NCBI GenBank assembly: GCA_027490055.1
Contig: JAIXYV010000096.1
Location: forward strand, 1-35,649
Direction of reading: 5' to 3'
DNA from: Bacteroidota bacterium
Lineage (GTDB): Bacteria; Bacteroidota; Bacteroidia; NS11-12g; UBA955
Length of the DNA: 35,649 nt
Positions 1 through 7,929 of this stretch are shown piece by piece; the stretch's first letter is position 1, and each line of letters begins with the position of its first letter. Below the pieces are notes generated by a model. That model made no database searches. It had not been told where the DNA came from and saw only the letters and a program-made list of their open reading frames with translations. Made by a program: the position numbers and the translations under genes.

Positions 1-1
1 A

Positions 2-2032
2 TACATGACGGCAAAACCACTGCCTAAATTTACCTTTCCTATCGAATATCCAAGAGGTGTTCCTGATAGTTTAAATGTGGTGGGTCCTGATGCTGCCAGC
101 CTAATGATGGCCTGGCGATTTGATGGTGTTTCAAGCAAAGAGGCCACTATGGTAAGACTGATCGATTTGATTCTGAGCAATAGCAAAGCGGGTCTGATCG
201 ACTTAAATCTGGTAAAACAACAAAAAGTACTTTCAGCAACCTCTTCACCAGATTTTATGAAGGATTATAGTGTACATTTATTACAAGGTAAACCTAAAGA
301 AGGTCAAACTTTAGAAGAGGTCAGAGATCTGTTACTTGAGCAGTTGGATAAAATTAAAAAAGGTGAGTTTGACGAAGATCTTTTAAAGGGAATTATTGCT
401 AATGCTATGGTTCAGGATATTACCAACTTTGATAGTTATAATGGTCTGGCCTATTCATTACTTGATGCCTTTGTTACAGAGAGAAAGTGGAGAGACGTAC
501 TCAATATCAATTACGATATGAGTAAAATTACAAAGAAAGAAATAGTGGATTTTGCCAACGAATACTATACAAACGGGTATTCTATCGTTTATAAAAGAAC
601 AGGTGAAGATACCAAACAAGAGAAAATCGAAAAGCCTCAGATTACTGAAGTGTCTCTGAACAGAGATAAATCTTCTCAGTTTGTTATAGATGTTCTGGAA
701 GAAGAAACAGATTCTATTCACCCTGTATTTTTAAACTACAACAACGATATTGAAAGAGGCAAGTGCGGCAAAGTTGATTTACTTTATAAAATTAACTCAA
801 AGAATCAATTGTTCACCCTTTATTATGTCGTTGATATGGGTAAACTGAACAACAAAAAACTACCATTTGCTTTAGAGTATCTTCAATACATCGGAACTGA
901 TAAATATTCAGCTTCAGAACTTAGTATGAAGTTTTATAAAATGGCGTGTAATTTTGGTATCTCGACTGGGGATAAACAAAGTTATGTCTATTTAAGCGGT
1001 CCTCAACAAAATTTTGAGGAGGCACTATCTCTGTTCGAAGAGTTACTGGCCAATGCTAAACCAGACGCTGCAGTGCTTAAAGATTATGTCGGTAGAATTT
1101 TAAAAACGAGAACAGATGCGAAACTTAACAAGCGCTCTATCTCATCAGCCCTCAGCACTTATGCCTTATACGGTAAAGTTAACCCAAGAACTTATACGCT
1201 TAACAACGCCGAGCTTCAAGCTTTAACTGCAGGAGAACTTGTCGGTATTATTAAAGGTTTCCACCAATACAAACATCAGATTATGTATTTCGGTCCGGAA
1301 TCAAAAACCAATATAGAGAAAGTACTTACTGCTAAACATAAAATGCCGGAAGTATTTGCAGCAACGCCTGCAGCTTTTGAATTCAAACCAGTTACATACA
1401 CTAACAATACGGTGTTTTTTACCCACCATGAAATGGTTCAGGCAGAAATCAACTGGAGAAGTGCTGCACCTGTATTTGATATCAATAAGACCGCTAATAT
1501 CAGAGCCTTTAACGAATATTTTGGAGGTGGCATGAGTAGCGTCGTATTCCAGGAAATCAGAGAATCAAGAGCGTTAGCATACTCTACTTATGCGGTGTAT
1601 AATCAGGCCATGGAAAAAGATAAGAATGATATTCTTGTGGCATATGTTGGTACACAGGCTGACAAGTTGAATGACGCTATTAATGCGATGACTGAATTGT
1701 TGAATAATATGCCCTTGAACGAAGAAAGTTTCAATCAGGCTAAGCAGTCTATTTTAAGCGGACTCGAAGCAGAGCGTATTAATGATGAGGAAGTGTTCTT
1801 TTCGTACATGGACGCATTGAAAATGGGTATTGATTACGACTATCGCAAGATGTTGTTTGAATCGATTCAGAAAACCACGTTTGCAGATGTGAAGGCCTTC
1901 CAGGAGCAGAATGTGAAAGGTAAGAAATGGGCCATCTCTGTACTTGGATCAAGAGAGAAAATTAAAGAAGCCGATTTAAAGAAATACGGTGAGTTAAGGA
2001 TCTTAACCCTCGAAGAAATATTTGGATACTAA
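2..2032 (+). CDS. M16 family zinc metallopeptidase, C-terminal part (5' truncated by window)
   Basis: The reading frame is open to the left edge, so the ATG at 5 is probably internal and the gene starts upstream. The visible 676 residues look like the end of domain 2 and all of domains 3 and 4 of a four-domain M16 (insulinase/pitrilysin) peptidase, which is usually about 950-990 residues. The HxxEH zinc site lies in domain 1 and is outside the window. In the last M16 repeat (about 440-675) the segment FGGGMSSVVFQEIRESRALAYS (residues 507-528) matches the conserved R-x-LAYS region of the family; as expected for a second M16 half, no HxxEH is present. Such proteins are periplasmic or exported in Bacteroidota, but the signal peptide would be upstream. 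A strong terminator follows 18 bases after the stop. The family call is secure; the substrate is unknown. Confidence 0.85.
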   Translation, partial: YMTAKPLPKFTFPIEYPRGVPDSLNVVGPDAASLMMAWRFDGVSSKEATMVRLIDLILSNSKAGLIDLNLVKQQKVLSATSSPDFMKDYSVHLLQGKPKEGQTLEEVRDLLLEQLDKIKKGEFDEDLLKGIIANAMVQDITNFDSYNGLAYSLLDAFVTERKWRDVLNINYDMSKITKKEIVDFANEYYTNGYSIVYKRTGEDTKQEKIEKPQITEVSLNRDKSSQFVIDVLEEETDSIHPVFLNYNNDIERGKCGKVDLLYKINSKNQLFTLYYVVDMGKLNNKKLPFALEYLQYIGTDKYSASELSMKFYKMACNFGISTGDKQSYVYLSGPQQNFEEALSLFEELLANAKPDAAVLKDYVGRILKTRTDAKLNKRSISSALSTYALYGKVNPRTYTLNNAELQALTAGELVGIIKGFHQYKHQIMYFGPESKTNIEKVLTAKHKMPEVFAATPAAFEFKPVTYTNNTVFFTHHEMVQAEINWRSAAPVFDINKTANIRAFNEYFGGGMSSVVFQEIRESRALAYSTYAVYNQAMEKDKNDILVAYVGTQADKLNDAINAMTELLNNMPLNEESFNQAKQSILSGLEAERINDEEVFFSYMDALKMGIDYDYRKMLFESIQKTTFADVKAFQEQNVKGKKWAISVLGSREKIKEADLKKYGELRILTLEEIFGY

Positions 2033-2044
2033 TCCTGTAAAAAC

Positions 2045-2077
2045 AAAAAAGCCCCGTTAATTAACGGGGCTTTTTTT
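2045..2077. terminator. Bidirectional Rho-independent terminator
   Basis: A perfect 20-bp palindrome (arms GCCCCGTTAA / TTAACGGGGC, 2051-2070) is flanked by A6 on the left and T7 on the right. It therefore has a U-tract in both directions. It sits between the convergent M16 peptidase gene and the leftward cytochrome b-like gene. Confidence 0.93.
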
Positions 2078-2091
2078 ATGGGGTAATTTAA

Positions 2092-2517
2092 TTACAGTTT
2101 AGCCCAAGGAATACCAGCAAGAATAAGTACTAAAGATAATCCAAAGAAGATTAAACTTGCCTTTTTAAGTGCTGATGCTTCAGTAGCTTTTTTAACTTTG
2201 ATATAGCCAATGTGTGCTAAAGTCACCGCCCCTAACATTAAAACAAAATGCTCTACGGCAATCTTTCTTACTTCAGCGGTCTTCATGACAAAAGCCATCC
2301 CCTGATCAAAGGCTTGCAAGCCTAATGGACTGAAAACAAAATAAAGGGTTAAACCCATTAAGAGTTGTATGTCGCACATAATCATGAACGCTAAGCCAGG
2401 TAATTTAGATTTACTGCTGACAGAATTGTTAATGAAGGGCATGATAATAGCAATTACTGCAGTTAACAGAACCAGCCATCTGGTATGTGAGTGGGTGCTT
2501 TGAATGAATTGATACAT
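2092..2517 (-). CDS. Four-helix membrane protein of the Bacteroidota 'cytochrome B'-annotated family
   Basis: This 141-residue protein has about four hydrophobic segments (roughly 13-31, 41-62, 86-106, 120-137). The N-terminal THSHTRW (His9, His11), a mid-protein VEH (His90) and LAHIGY (His102) match a family I recall from many Bacteroidota genomes, often labelled 'cytochrome B'. The paired histidines in membrane segments would suit haem ligation, but haem binding is an inference from this pattern only. It is leftward. A promoter (TTG at 2563-2561, 18 bases, then TAATTTTG at 2542-2535) lies just upstream of the ATG, and the bidirectional terminator follows its stop. It is probably monocistronic. 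Actual function unknown. Confidence 0.75.
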   Translation of the reverse strand: MYQFIQSTHSHTRWLVLLTAVIAIIMPFINNSVSSKSKLPGLAFMIMCDIQLLMGLTLYFVFSPLGLQAFDQGMAFVMKTAEVRKIAVEHFVLMLGAVTLAHIGYIKVKKATEASALKKASLIFFGLSLVLILAGIPWAKL

Positions 2518-2534
2518 ATTAAATTGATTTGAGG

Positions 2535-2563
2535 CAAAATTAAAACTATTGAGTAATATTCAA
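2535..2563 (-). promoter_or_regulatory. Bacteroidota-type promoter for the cytochrome b-like gene
   Basis: Reading leftward, TTG (2563-2561), an 18-base spacer and TAATTTTG (2542-2535) match the TTG-N17-23-TAnnTTTG consensus. The box ends 17 bases before the start codon at 2517. Confidence 0.6.
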
Positions 2564-2590
2564 TAAAAAAAGTGAAATACAGTTATTGAA

Positions 2591-4342
2591 TTAATTGATA
2601 GTTAAAAGTATATCTTCAATTGTCTGACGTATGGTACTGGCATCAATGCCTGCAGAGTGGCGTTGTTCGCTGATGCTGGCATGGCCAACAAAAACGTCTG
2701 GAATACCTAATGTCCTAACAATTCCTTTGTAGTTTAATTCGTTCGCTAATTGTAAAACACTGCTGCCAAAACCACCAATAATCTGGCCCTCTTCGACAAT
2801 AATAACCGCTGAATATTGACTAAAAATAGCTTCAAACATGGTCCTGTCAATGGGTTTTATACAAAAGCCATCGAATAGCGATACTTCTGTTCCCTGAATA
2901 GCAGAAAGACATTCTTCCTGCATTGTGCCAACGCTTACTAATGCAATCTTATGGCCATTATCAGATACCATTTTGCCTTTGTTTAGAGGTATATTAGTCA
3001 ACTTAGTTGCCTTAAATTCCTCCTTAGCTTTGCCTCTGGGATATCTGATAACGATAGGACCCTTTGGCTCTGATACTGCTGTATAAAGGGCATTTCTAAG
3101 GTCTTGCTGATTAGCTGGAGATAGTATGGTGATATTGGGAATAGTTTGTAAAAAAGCGATATCAAACACACCGTGATGCGTTGGTCCGTCTTCTCCAACT
3201 AAACCTGCTCTGTCTACTGCAAAAATAACTGGCAGGTTTTGCAAGGCGACATCATGTATCAGTTGGTCATACCCCCTTTGCAGGAAAGTGGAGTAGATAC
3301 AGCAAACTGGTATCAGTCCCGATGCCGCCAGTCCCGCAGAGAAAGTCAGAGCGTGTTGTTCTGCAATGCCCACATCAAATACTCTTTCAGGGAATTTTTC
3401 CTGCATAAAGTGGAGAGAACTTCCTGAGATCATAGCAGGCGTAACGGCAACAACTTTAGTGTTGTTTTCTGCAATTTCAAGCAATGTTTTTCCAAAGATA
3501 TCCTGGTACTTTACAAAAGAATCAGATTCTACAGTGTTCTTACCAGATAACTTATCGAATCTGGAGGTGCTATGCCATTTGGTTTGCTCTGCCTCAGCCG
3601 GTGCATAGCCTTTGCCTTTTACGGTTCTGATATGAACAATTTTCGGCGTATCTATCGACTTAATAGACTCAAGAAGTGGCAGCAACTGGTCGAGATCATG
3701 TCCGTCTATTGGTCCGAAATACTGGAAACCAAAATCGGTAAACAAATTATCTTTCCGATTTTCCAGTCTTTCGAGATATTCTCCAAGTGCACCCTGACTG
3801 GGATCAATGCCAATATGGTTGTCATTGATGAGGATAGTAATATTGGTATTGCTGACACCTGCATTGTTGAGGGCTTCGAAAGCCTGACCGGCGCTCATGG
3901 CCCCGTCTCCAATAACTGCGATATGATGACGGGCAATATTCTGTAGTCGTGCAGCCTGAGCATACCCTAATGCCGCCGAAATTGATGTAGAAGAATGTGC
4001 GGTTCCAAAGGCATCAAAGGCACTTTCTTCCATTTTAGGAAAGCCACTGATGCCATTTTTCTGACGAAGGGTGTCAAAGTTGTTTTTTCTTTCAGTGAGG
4101 ATTTTGTGGGCATAGGCCTGGTGACCAACATCCCAGATGACGATATCCTCAGGTGTATTGAAAACATAATGCAACGCTACACTGAGTTCAATGACACCCA
4201 GATTGGCGGCAAAATGACCACCGGTTTCAGATATTTTTCCTATTAAAAACTGCCTTAACCAATCTGAATAGGCTTTTAATTCAGAGGTTTTAAGCTGTTT
4301 TAGCTTAGTAGGACTATCGATGTCGTTGAAGTGCTCGAACAC
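2591..4342 (-). CDS. dxs: 1-deoxy-D-xylulose-5-phosphate synthase
   Basis: Thiamine-diphosphate enzyme joining pyruvate and glyceraldehyde 3-phosphate to DXP, the first step of the MEP isoprenoid route. The frame carries the ThDP motif GDGAMSAG...NDN, the GIAEQHA motif with the catalytic Glu, YSTFLQRGYDQ and DRAGLVGEDGPTHHG, all diagnostic of Dxs. The frame runs back to an ATG at 4486, but that start would overlap the divergent E1 gene and adds 48 residues unlike Dxs. I chose the GTG at 4342 (VFEHFNDIDSP...): family similarity starts here and a TACTTTTG box ends 4 bases before it. This gives 583 residues, shorter than the usual 620-640. Much of the deficit is a missing stretch of about 40 residues between ALGEYLERL and FTDFGFQYFGP, a variable loop in other Dxs proteins. 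No obvious terminator follows its stop. Confidence 0.95.
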   Translation of the reverse strand: MFEHFNDIDSPTKLKQLKTSELKAYSDWLRQFLIGKISETGGHFAANLGVIELSVALHYVFNTPEDIVIWDVGHQAYAHKILTERKNNFDTLRQKNGISGFPKMEESAFDAFGTAHSSTSISAALGYAQAARLQNIARHHIAVIGDGAMSAGQAFEALNNAGVSNTNITILINDNHIGIDPSQGALGEYLERLENRKDNLFTDFGFQYFGPIDGHDLDQLLPLLESIKSIDTPKIVHIRTVKGKGYAPAEAEQTKWHSTSRFDKLSGKNTVESDSFVKYQDIFGKTLLEIAENNTKVVAVTPAMISGSSLHFMQEKFPERVFDVGIAEQHALTFSAGLAASGLIPVCCIYSTFLQRGYDQLIHDVALQNLPVIFAVDRAGLVGEDGPTHHGVFDIAFLQTIPNITILSPANQQDLRNALYTAVSEPKGPIVIRYPRGKAKEEFKATKLTNIPLNKGKMVSDNGHKIALVSVGTMQEECLSAIQGTEVSLFDGFCIKPIDRTMFEAIFSQYSAVIIVEEGQIIGGFGSSVLQLANELNYKGIVRTLGIPDVFVGHASISEQRHSAGIDASTIRQTIEDILLTIN

Positions 4343-4346
4343 GCTG

Positions 4347-4354
4347 CAAAAGTA
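4347..4354 (-). promoter_or_regulatory. -7 box of the dxs promoter
   Basis: On the minus strand TACTTTTG is followed by CAGC and then the GTG start, so the message would be leaderless or nearly so. No good TTG is seen at the expected -33 distance. Confidence 0.5.
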
Positions 4355-4403
4355 GGATAAATTTGAGGAAATCAGGGCATGAATTGAGCGATTAAAATCG
4401 ACT

Positions 4404-4433
4404 TTGACAAATGCGATGTAATGTTTACTTTTG
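4404..4433 (+). promoter_or_regulatory. Promoter of the E1 fusion gene
   Basis: TTG at 4404-4406, a 19-base spacer and TACTTTTG at 4426-4433 fit the Bacteroidota consensus. The box is followed by CAGT and the ATG at 4438. This excludes the in-frame ATG at 4411, which lies inside the promoter. Confidence 0.65.
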
Positions 4434-4437
4434 CAGT

Positions 4438-6834
4438 ATGTCTTTATCAACGGCAAAAGATCTGAAAAATATGGATTTTGAGGCATTCAAAGCGGAAGTA
4501 TTAAATGATTACAAACTCGCATTTGAAAGTCGTCAAGCCAGTCTATTAGGTAGAAAAGAGGTATTAACTGGAAAAGCGAAATTCGGAATTTTCGGTGACG
4601 GAAAGGAAGTAGCACAAATTGCTATGGCCAAAGCGTTTAAGCATGGCGATACCAGAAGTGGATATTACCGCGATCAGACTTTCATGTTTGCCACAGGGAT
4701 GAACACTGTTCAGCAATTTTTTGCTCAGTTATACGCTCATACCGATGTTGAGGCAGAGCCAAACAGCGGTGGCAGAAGTATGAATGGCCACTTTGGGTCA
4801 AGATTGCTCGATGATCAGGGAAACTGGTTGCCACAGACAGATCGCTATAACTCTTCATCAGATATTTCTCCTACTGCTGGTCAGATGCCACGTTTATTAG
4901 GATTAGCATTGGCTTCAAAGTTATACAGACAAAATCCGGAATTACACCAATTCACTAATTTTTCTAACAAAGGTAATGAAGTAGCTTTCGGAACTATCGG
5001 TAACGCTTCTACGAGCGAAGGTGGTTTCTGGGAGGTGATTAATGCTGCTGGTGTTTTGCAAGTGCCAATGGTGATGAGTGTTTGGGATGACGGATATGGT
5101 ATTTCAGTTCCAGCAAAATATCAGACTACAAAAGAAAATATCAGCACTATTTTAAAAGGATTTAATTCTGATGAAAATGGTGTAGGTGTAGATATATACA
5201 ATGCAAAGGGATGGGATTATGCAGAACTTTGTCGCGTCTATCAGGAGGCGGTAGAGCATTCACGCACTAATCACAGACCAGTTTTGATTCATGTCAATGA
5301 AGTAACTCAGCCTCAGGGTCACAGTACTTCAGGTTCTCACGAGCGCTACAAAAGCAAAGAAAGATTACAGTGGGAAACAGATTTCGACTGTATCAAGAAA
5401 ATGCGTGAGTGGATAGAAGAAAACAAACTTGCCAGTGCTACAGAACTTGATACCATCGAATCGGATGCCATTCAGTTTGTAAATGATAGTAAAAAGAAAG
5501 CCTGGGAGGCCTATTTAGCGCCATTGAAGCAAGATGTAGCAGAGGTTATTTCGGTGTTAGAACAATTCTCACATCAAGCTGCTGCTGAAGCCATCGCTGA
5601 TTTAAAATCTACAAAGGATGCCATCAGAAAGGATATTGGTATGGCTATCAATAAAGTTTTAATTGCTACTATTGGCAACAATACCTCTGAAAGACAGAAT
5701 TTAAAGGACTATTACAGCAATTTTCTTGCAAAGAATTTTGAACGCTACTCTTCAAATCTTCATAGTACCTCTGCAAACAGTGTTGAAGCAGTGCCAGAAG
5801 TTAAGGCCGAATTTAATGATGATGTTATCGTAGATGGTCGTGAAGTTGTTCTTGCCTGTTTTGATGCTGCACTTGGTCGCGACCCTAGAGTGTTTGCATT
5901 TGGTGAGGATGTTGGAACAATTGGCGATGTGAACCAGGGTTTTGCTGGTATGCAGGAGAAATACGGCGAGATTCGTGTATCTGATACAGGCATCAGAGAA
6001 TTAAGTATAATCGGTCAGGGTATTGGAGCAGCCATGAGAGGTTTGCGTCCAATAGCTGAAATTCAATATCTGGATTATTTACTGTATGCTATTCAGATTA
6101 TGAGCGATGATATTGCTACTATGCAATACCGCACAAAAGGTGGTCAGAAAACGCCTATAATTATCAGAACCAGAGGTCACAGACTCGAAGGTATCTGGCA
6201 TAGCGGATCACCAATGGGCATGATTGTACACGCGGTAAGAGGCATGCACGTTTGTGTTCCAAGAAACATGACTCAAGCTGCTGGTATGTATAATTTGTTG
6301 CTTCAGGCAGATGAGCCAGCTTTAGTGGTTGAGTGTTTGAATGGCTACCGTTTAAAAGAGAGAATGCCTAGCAATATCGGCGAATTTACAGTGCCACTTG
6401 GTCAGCCAGAAGTGTTGCAAGAAGGTAGCGATGTGACGATTGTAAGTTATGGCAGCACACTGAGAATTATCCAGGATGCGATGAAAAAATTGTCGGCAGC
6501 AGGTATCTCATGCGAGCTAATCGATGTGCAGACATTATTGCCGTTCGATACTAAACATACCATCGTTGAATCGTTAAAGAAAACCAATAAAGTGGTGTTC
6601 ATTGATGAAGATGTTCCGGGCGGAGCAACTTCGTATATGATGCAAAAAGTATTGGAGGAGCAGAATGGTTATTTACACCTGGATGCCAAGCCTCAAACCA
6701 TTTCAGCCAAGGCTCACAGACCAGCCTATGGTACAGATGGTGACTACTTCTCTAAACCGAATGCTGAAGATATATTCATAGCCATTTATTCAATGATGCA
6801 TGAATACAATCCAACTCAGTATCCTGAATTCTAA
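4438..6834 (+). CDS. 2-oxoacid dehydrogenase E1, alpha-beta fusion
   Basis: Thiamine-dependent E1 component of a 2-oxoacid dehydrogenase complex, 798 residues. The alpha half (about 12-380) and beta half (about 460-798), usually two polypeptides, are one chain. It decarboxylates a 2-oxo acid and passes the acyl group to a lipoyl E2. The alpha ThDP motif reads G188-N-A ... WDDG (216-219) where the textbook form is GDG ... NN. HSTSGSHERY corresponds to the phosphorylation-loop region of alpha subunits. In the beta half DTGIRELSIIGQGIGAA holds the expected cofactor-activating Glu (E521). Long Bacteroidota fusions of this type are usually annotated as branched-chain 2-oxoacid (or pyruvate) E1, sometimes as 'transketolase'; the substrate cannot be decided here and no E2/E3 gene is in the window. 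The start at 4438 is set by the promoter and by similarity. Confidence 0.92.
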   Translation: MSLSTAKDLKNMDFEAFKAEVLNDYKLAFESRQASLLGRKEVLTGKAKFGIFGDGKEVAQIAMAKAFKHGDTRSGYYRDQTFMFATGMNTVQQFFAQLYAHTDVEAEPNSGGRSMNGHFGSRLLDDQGNWLPQTDRYNSSSDISPTAGQMPRLLGLALASKLYRQNPELHQFTNFSNKGNEVAFGTIGNASTSEGGFWEVINAAGVLQVPMVMSVWDDGYGISVPAKYQTTKENISTILKGFNSDENGVGVDIYNAKGWDYAELCRVYQEAVEHSRTNHRPVLIHVNEVTQPQGHSTSGSHERYKSKERLQWETDFDCIKKMREWIEENKLASATELDTIESDAIQFVNDSKKKAWEAYLAPLKQDVAEVISVLEQFSHQAAAEAIADLKSTKDAIRKDIGMAINKVLIATIGNNTSERQNLKDYYSNFLAKNFERYSSNLHSTSANSVEAVPEVKAEFNDDVIVDGREVVLACFDAALGRDPRVFAFGEDVGTIGDVNQGFAGMQEKYGEIRVSDTGIRELSIIGQGIGAAMRGLRPIAEIQYLDYLLYAIQIMSDDIATMQYRTKGGQKTPIIIRTRGHRLEGIWHSGSPMGMIVHAVRGMHVCVPRNMTQAAGMYNLLLQADEPALVVECLNGYRLKERMPSNIGEFTVPLGQPEVLQEGSDVTIVSYGSTLRIIQDAMKKLSAAGISCELIDVQTLLPFDTKHTIVESLKKTNKVVFIDEDVPGGATSYMMQKVLEEQNGYLHLDAKPQTISAKAHRPAYGTDGDYFSKPNAEDIFIAIYSMMHEYNPTQYPEF

Positions 6835-6861
6835 TAGGATTAAATACTTTTGTAAATGAAG

Positions 6862-6881
6862 GCAGTCGCTTAAAAGACTGC
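6862..6881. terminator. Possible bidirectional hairpin terminator
   Basis: Arms GCAGTC (6862-6867) and GACTGC (6876-6881) around an 8-base loop lie in the 57-base gap between two convergent genes. There is no clean T-run on either side, so the call rests on position and the stem only. Confidence 0.35.
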
Positions 6882-6891
6882 TTAGAAATCT

Positions 6892-7929
6892 TTATTCTGC
6901 TTCCTCAGTTTCGCGTAATCTAATGACTCTTTTCTTCGTATATTTATTACGAATAAAGATGTAAACGGCGCATAAAGTAATCGTAAATATAAAGAGAATA
7001 CTCAGCTGTGCCGACAAACGACCCTGAAGTGGTAAGGCAATTACTATGACATTGATTAATGCCTGTAATGAGGCATAAATGATAGAAATATTGACATGTT
7101 TGTATTTGCCGACATGCACTAGTTTTTTGAACAGGAAGTCGCGGTGCGGCACAAAGATATTTTCTCTCAGTAACAGTTTGAATATTACGGTTAGGCCAGC
7201 ATCAATTCCAAATACAGAAAACAACAAGAAATAGGCGTAGTTACCTGTTTTAAAGATAAGATTCAGCATCAGATACAGGACAATAAATGCCAGGGCAATA
7301 CTGCCGGTATCTCCGGCAAATACAATGGCCTTTCGCCTTAAATTTAAACCAAGGAATATAGAAACACCAATGATGTAAGTGTAGAGAAATTCGTTTCTGA
7401 TAAAACTGATTTGGTTGCCTTGAATATCAACTGAATTAGAGTTTAACCAAAGGAAACTAAGGAGTATAACCAGATTGGTCAATCCAAGCATACCATTGAT
7501 CCCATCCATGAAATTGAAAGCGTTTAAAACACCTATACCCAGAATAACAATGGCGATGATTAAAGGGATTTTTTCGAAATCCATCATGTAGTTAAATGGC
7601 AGTTCGATGGCCATTAATACAAGAGCGAATATCTGAAAAACAAGCCGTATAAAATGTTTGACAAAAACCAGATCATCGATATAACTAATGGTCGAAATCA
7701 TTAGCAATCCAATGATAAAAAAGGATTTTAGGGTATAGGGAAATGCAACACTGTAGAGCAATAAACCAAAGAGTACAAAAACGCCAAAACCGGTGATGGT
7801 TCTATTTAAATGCGAACTTCGTCCAACAGGATGATCATAAATTTTATAGAAATGCGCTATTCTGATGTACATCAGAGTGAATATGATGAAACAAACAGGA
7901 GCTATTAAATAATAGTAGAATTTAAGCAT
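6892..7929 (-). CDS. WecA/MraY-family polyprenyl-phosphate sugar-1-phosphate transferase
   Basis: Integral membrane enzyme of the polytopic phosphoglycosyltransferase family (glycosyl transferase family 4), 345 residues with about ten hydrophobic helices. It transfers a sugar 1-phosphate, probably HexNAc-1-P, from a UDP-sugar to undecaprenyl phosphate and so starts a surface glycan. Family motifs are in order: SYIDD (82-86), NAFNFMDGINGM (136-147), FAGDTGS (204-210) and the basic loop PHRDFLFKKLVH (261-272). MraY proper would sit in a division/cell-wall cluster, so WecA/TagO-like is the better fit. The start overlaps the end of the acyl-CoA ligase gene by 8 bases, indicating an operon with the ligase and the GT2 fusion. 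The exact sugar is unknown. Confidence 0.88.
   Translation of the reverse strand: MLKFYYYLIAPVCFIIFTLMYIRIAHFYKIYDHPVGRSSHLNRTITGFGVFVLFGLLLYSVAFPYTLKSFFIIGLLMISTISYIDDLVFVKHFIRLVFQIFALVLMAIELPFNYMMDFEKIPLIIAIVILGIGVLNAFNFMDGINGMLGLTNLVILLSFLWLNSNSVDIQGNQISFIRNEFLYTYIIGVSIFLGLNLRRKAIVFAGDTGSIALAFIVLYLMLNLIFKTGNYAYFLLFSVFGIDAGLTVIFKLLLRENIFVPHRDFLFKKLVHVGKYKHVNISIIYASLQALINVIVIALPLQGRLSAQLSILFIFTITLCAVYIFIRNKYTKKRVIRLRETEEAE

Noticed and set aside
3572-3946. Open frame opposite dxs (and similar frames opposite the PKD, GT2 and guaB genes)
   Set aside because: They are antisense shadows of well-supported genes, with no recognisable domains or promoters of their own.
4411-4437. Upstream ATG for the E1 fusion
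   Set aside because: The -7 box (4426-4433) lies downstream of this ATG, so it would not be in the transcript.
4343-4486. N-terminal extension of the Dxs reading frame to an ATG
   Set aside because: It overlaps the divergent E1 gene and its promoter, has no Dxs similarity, and a TACTTTTG box lies inside it 4 bases before a GTG that begins the conserved region.
6845-6852. TACTTTTG box on the plus strand just after the E1 stop
   Set aside because: It points into the antisense of the WecA-like gene with no rightward gene for over 14 kb; an AT-rich genome gives such matches by chance. An antisense RNA cannot be excluded.
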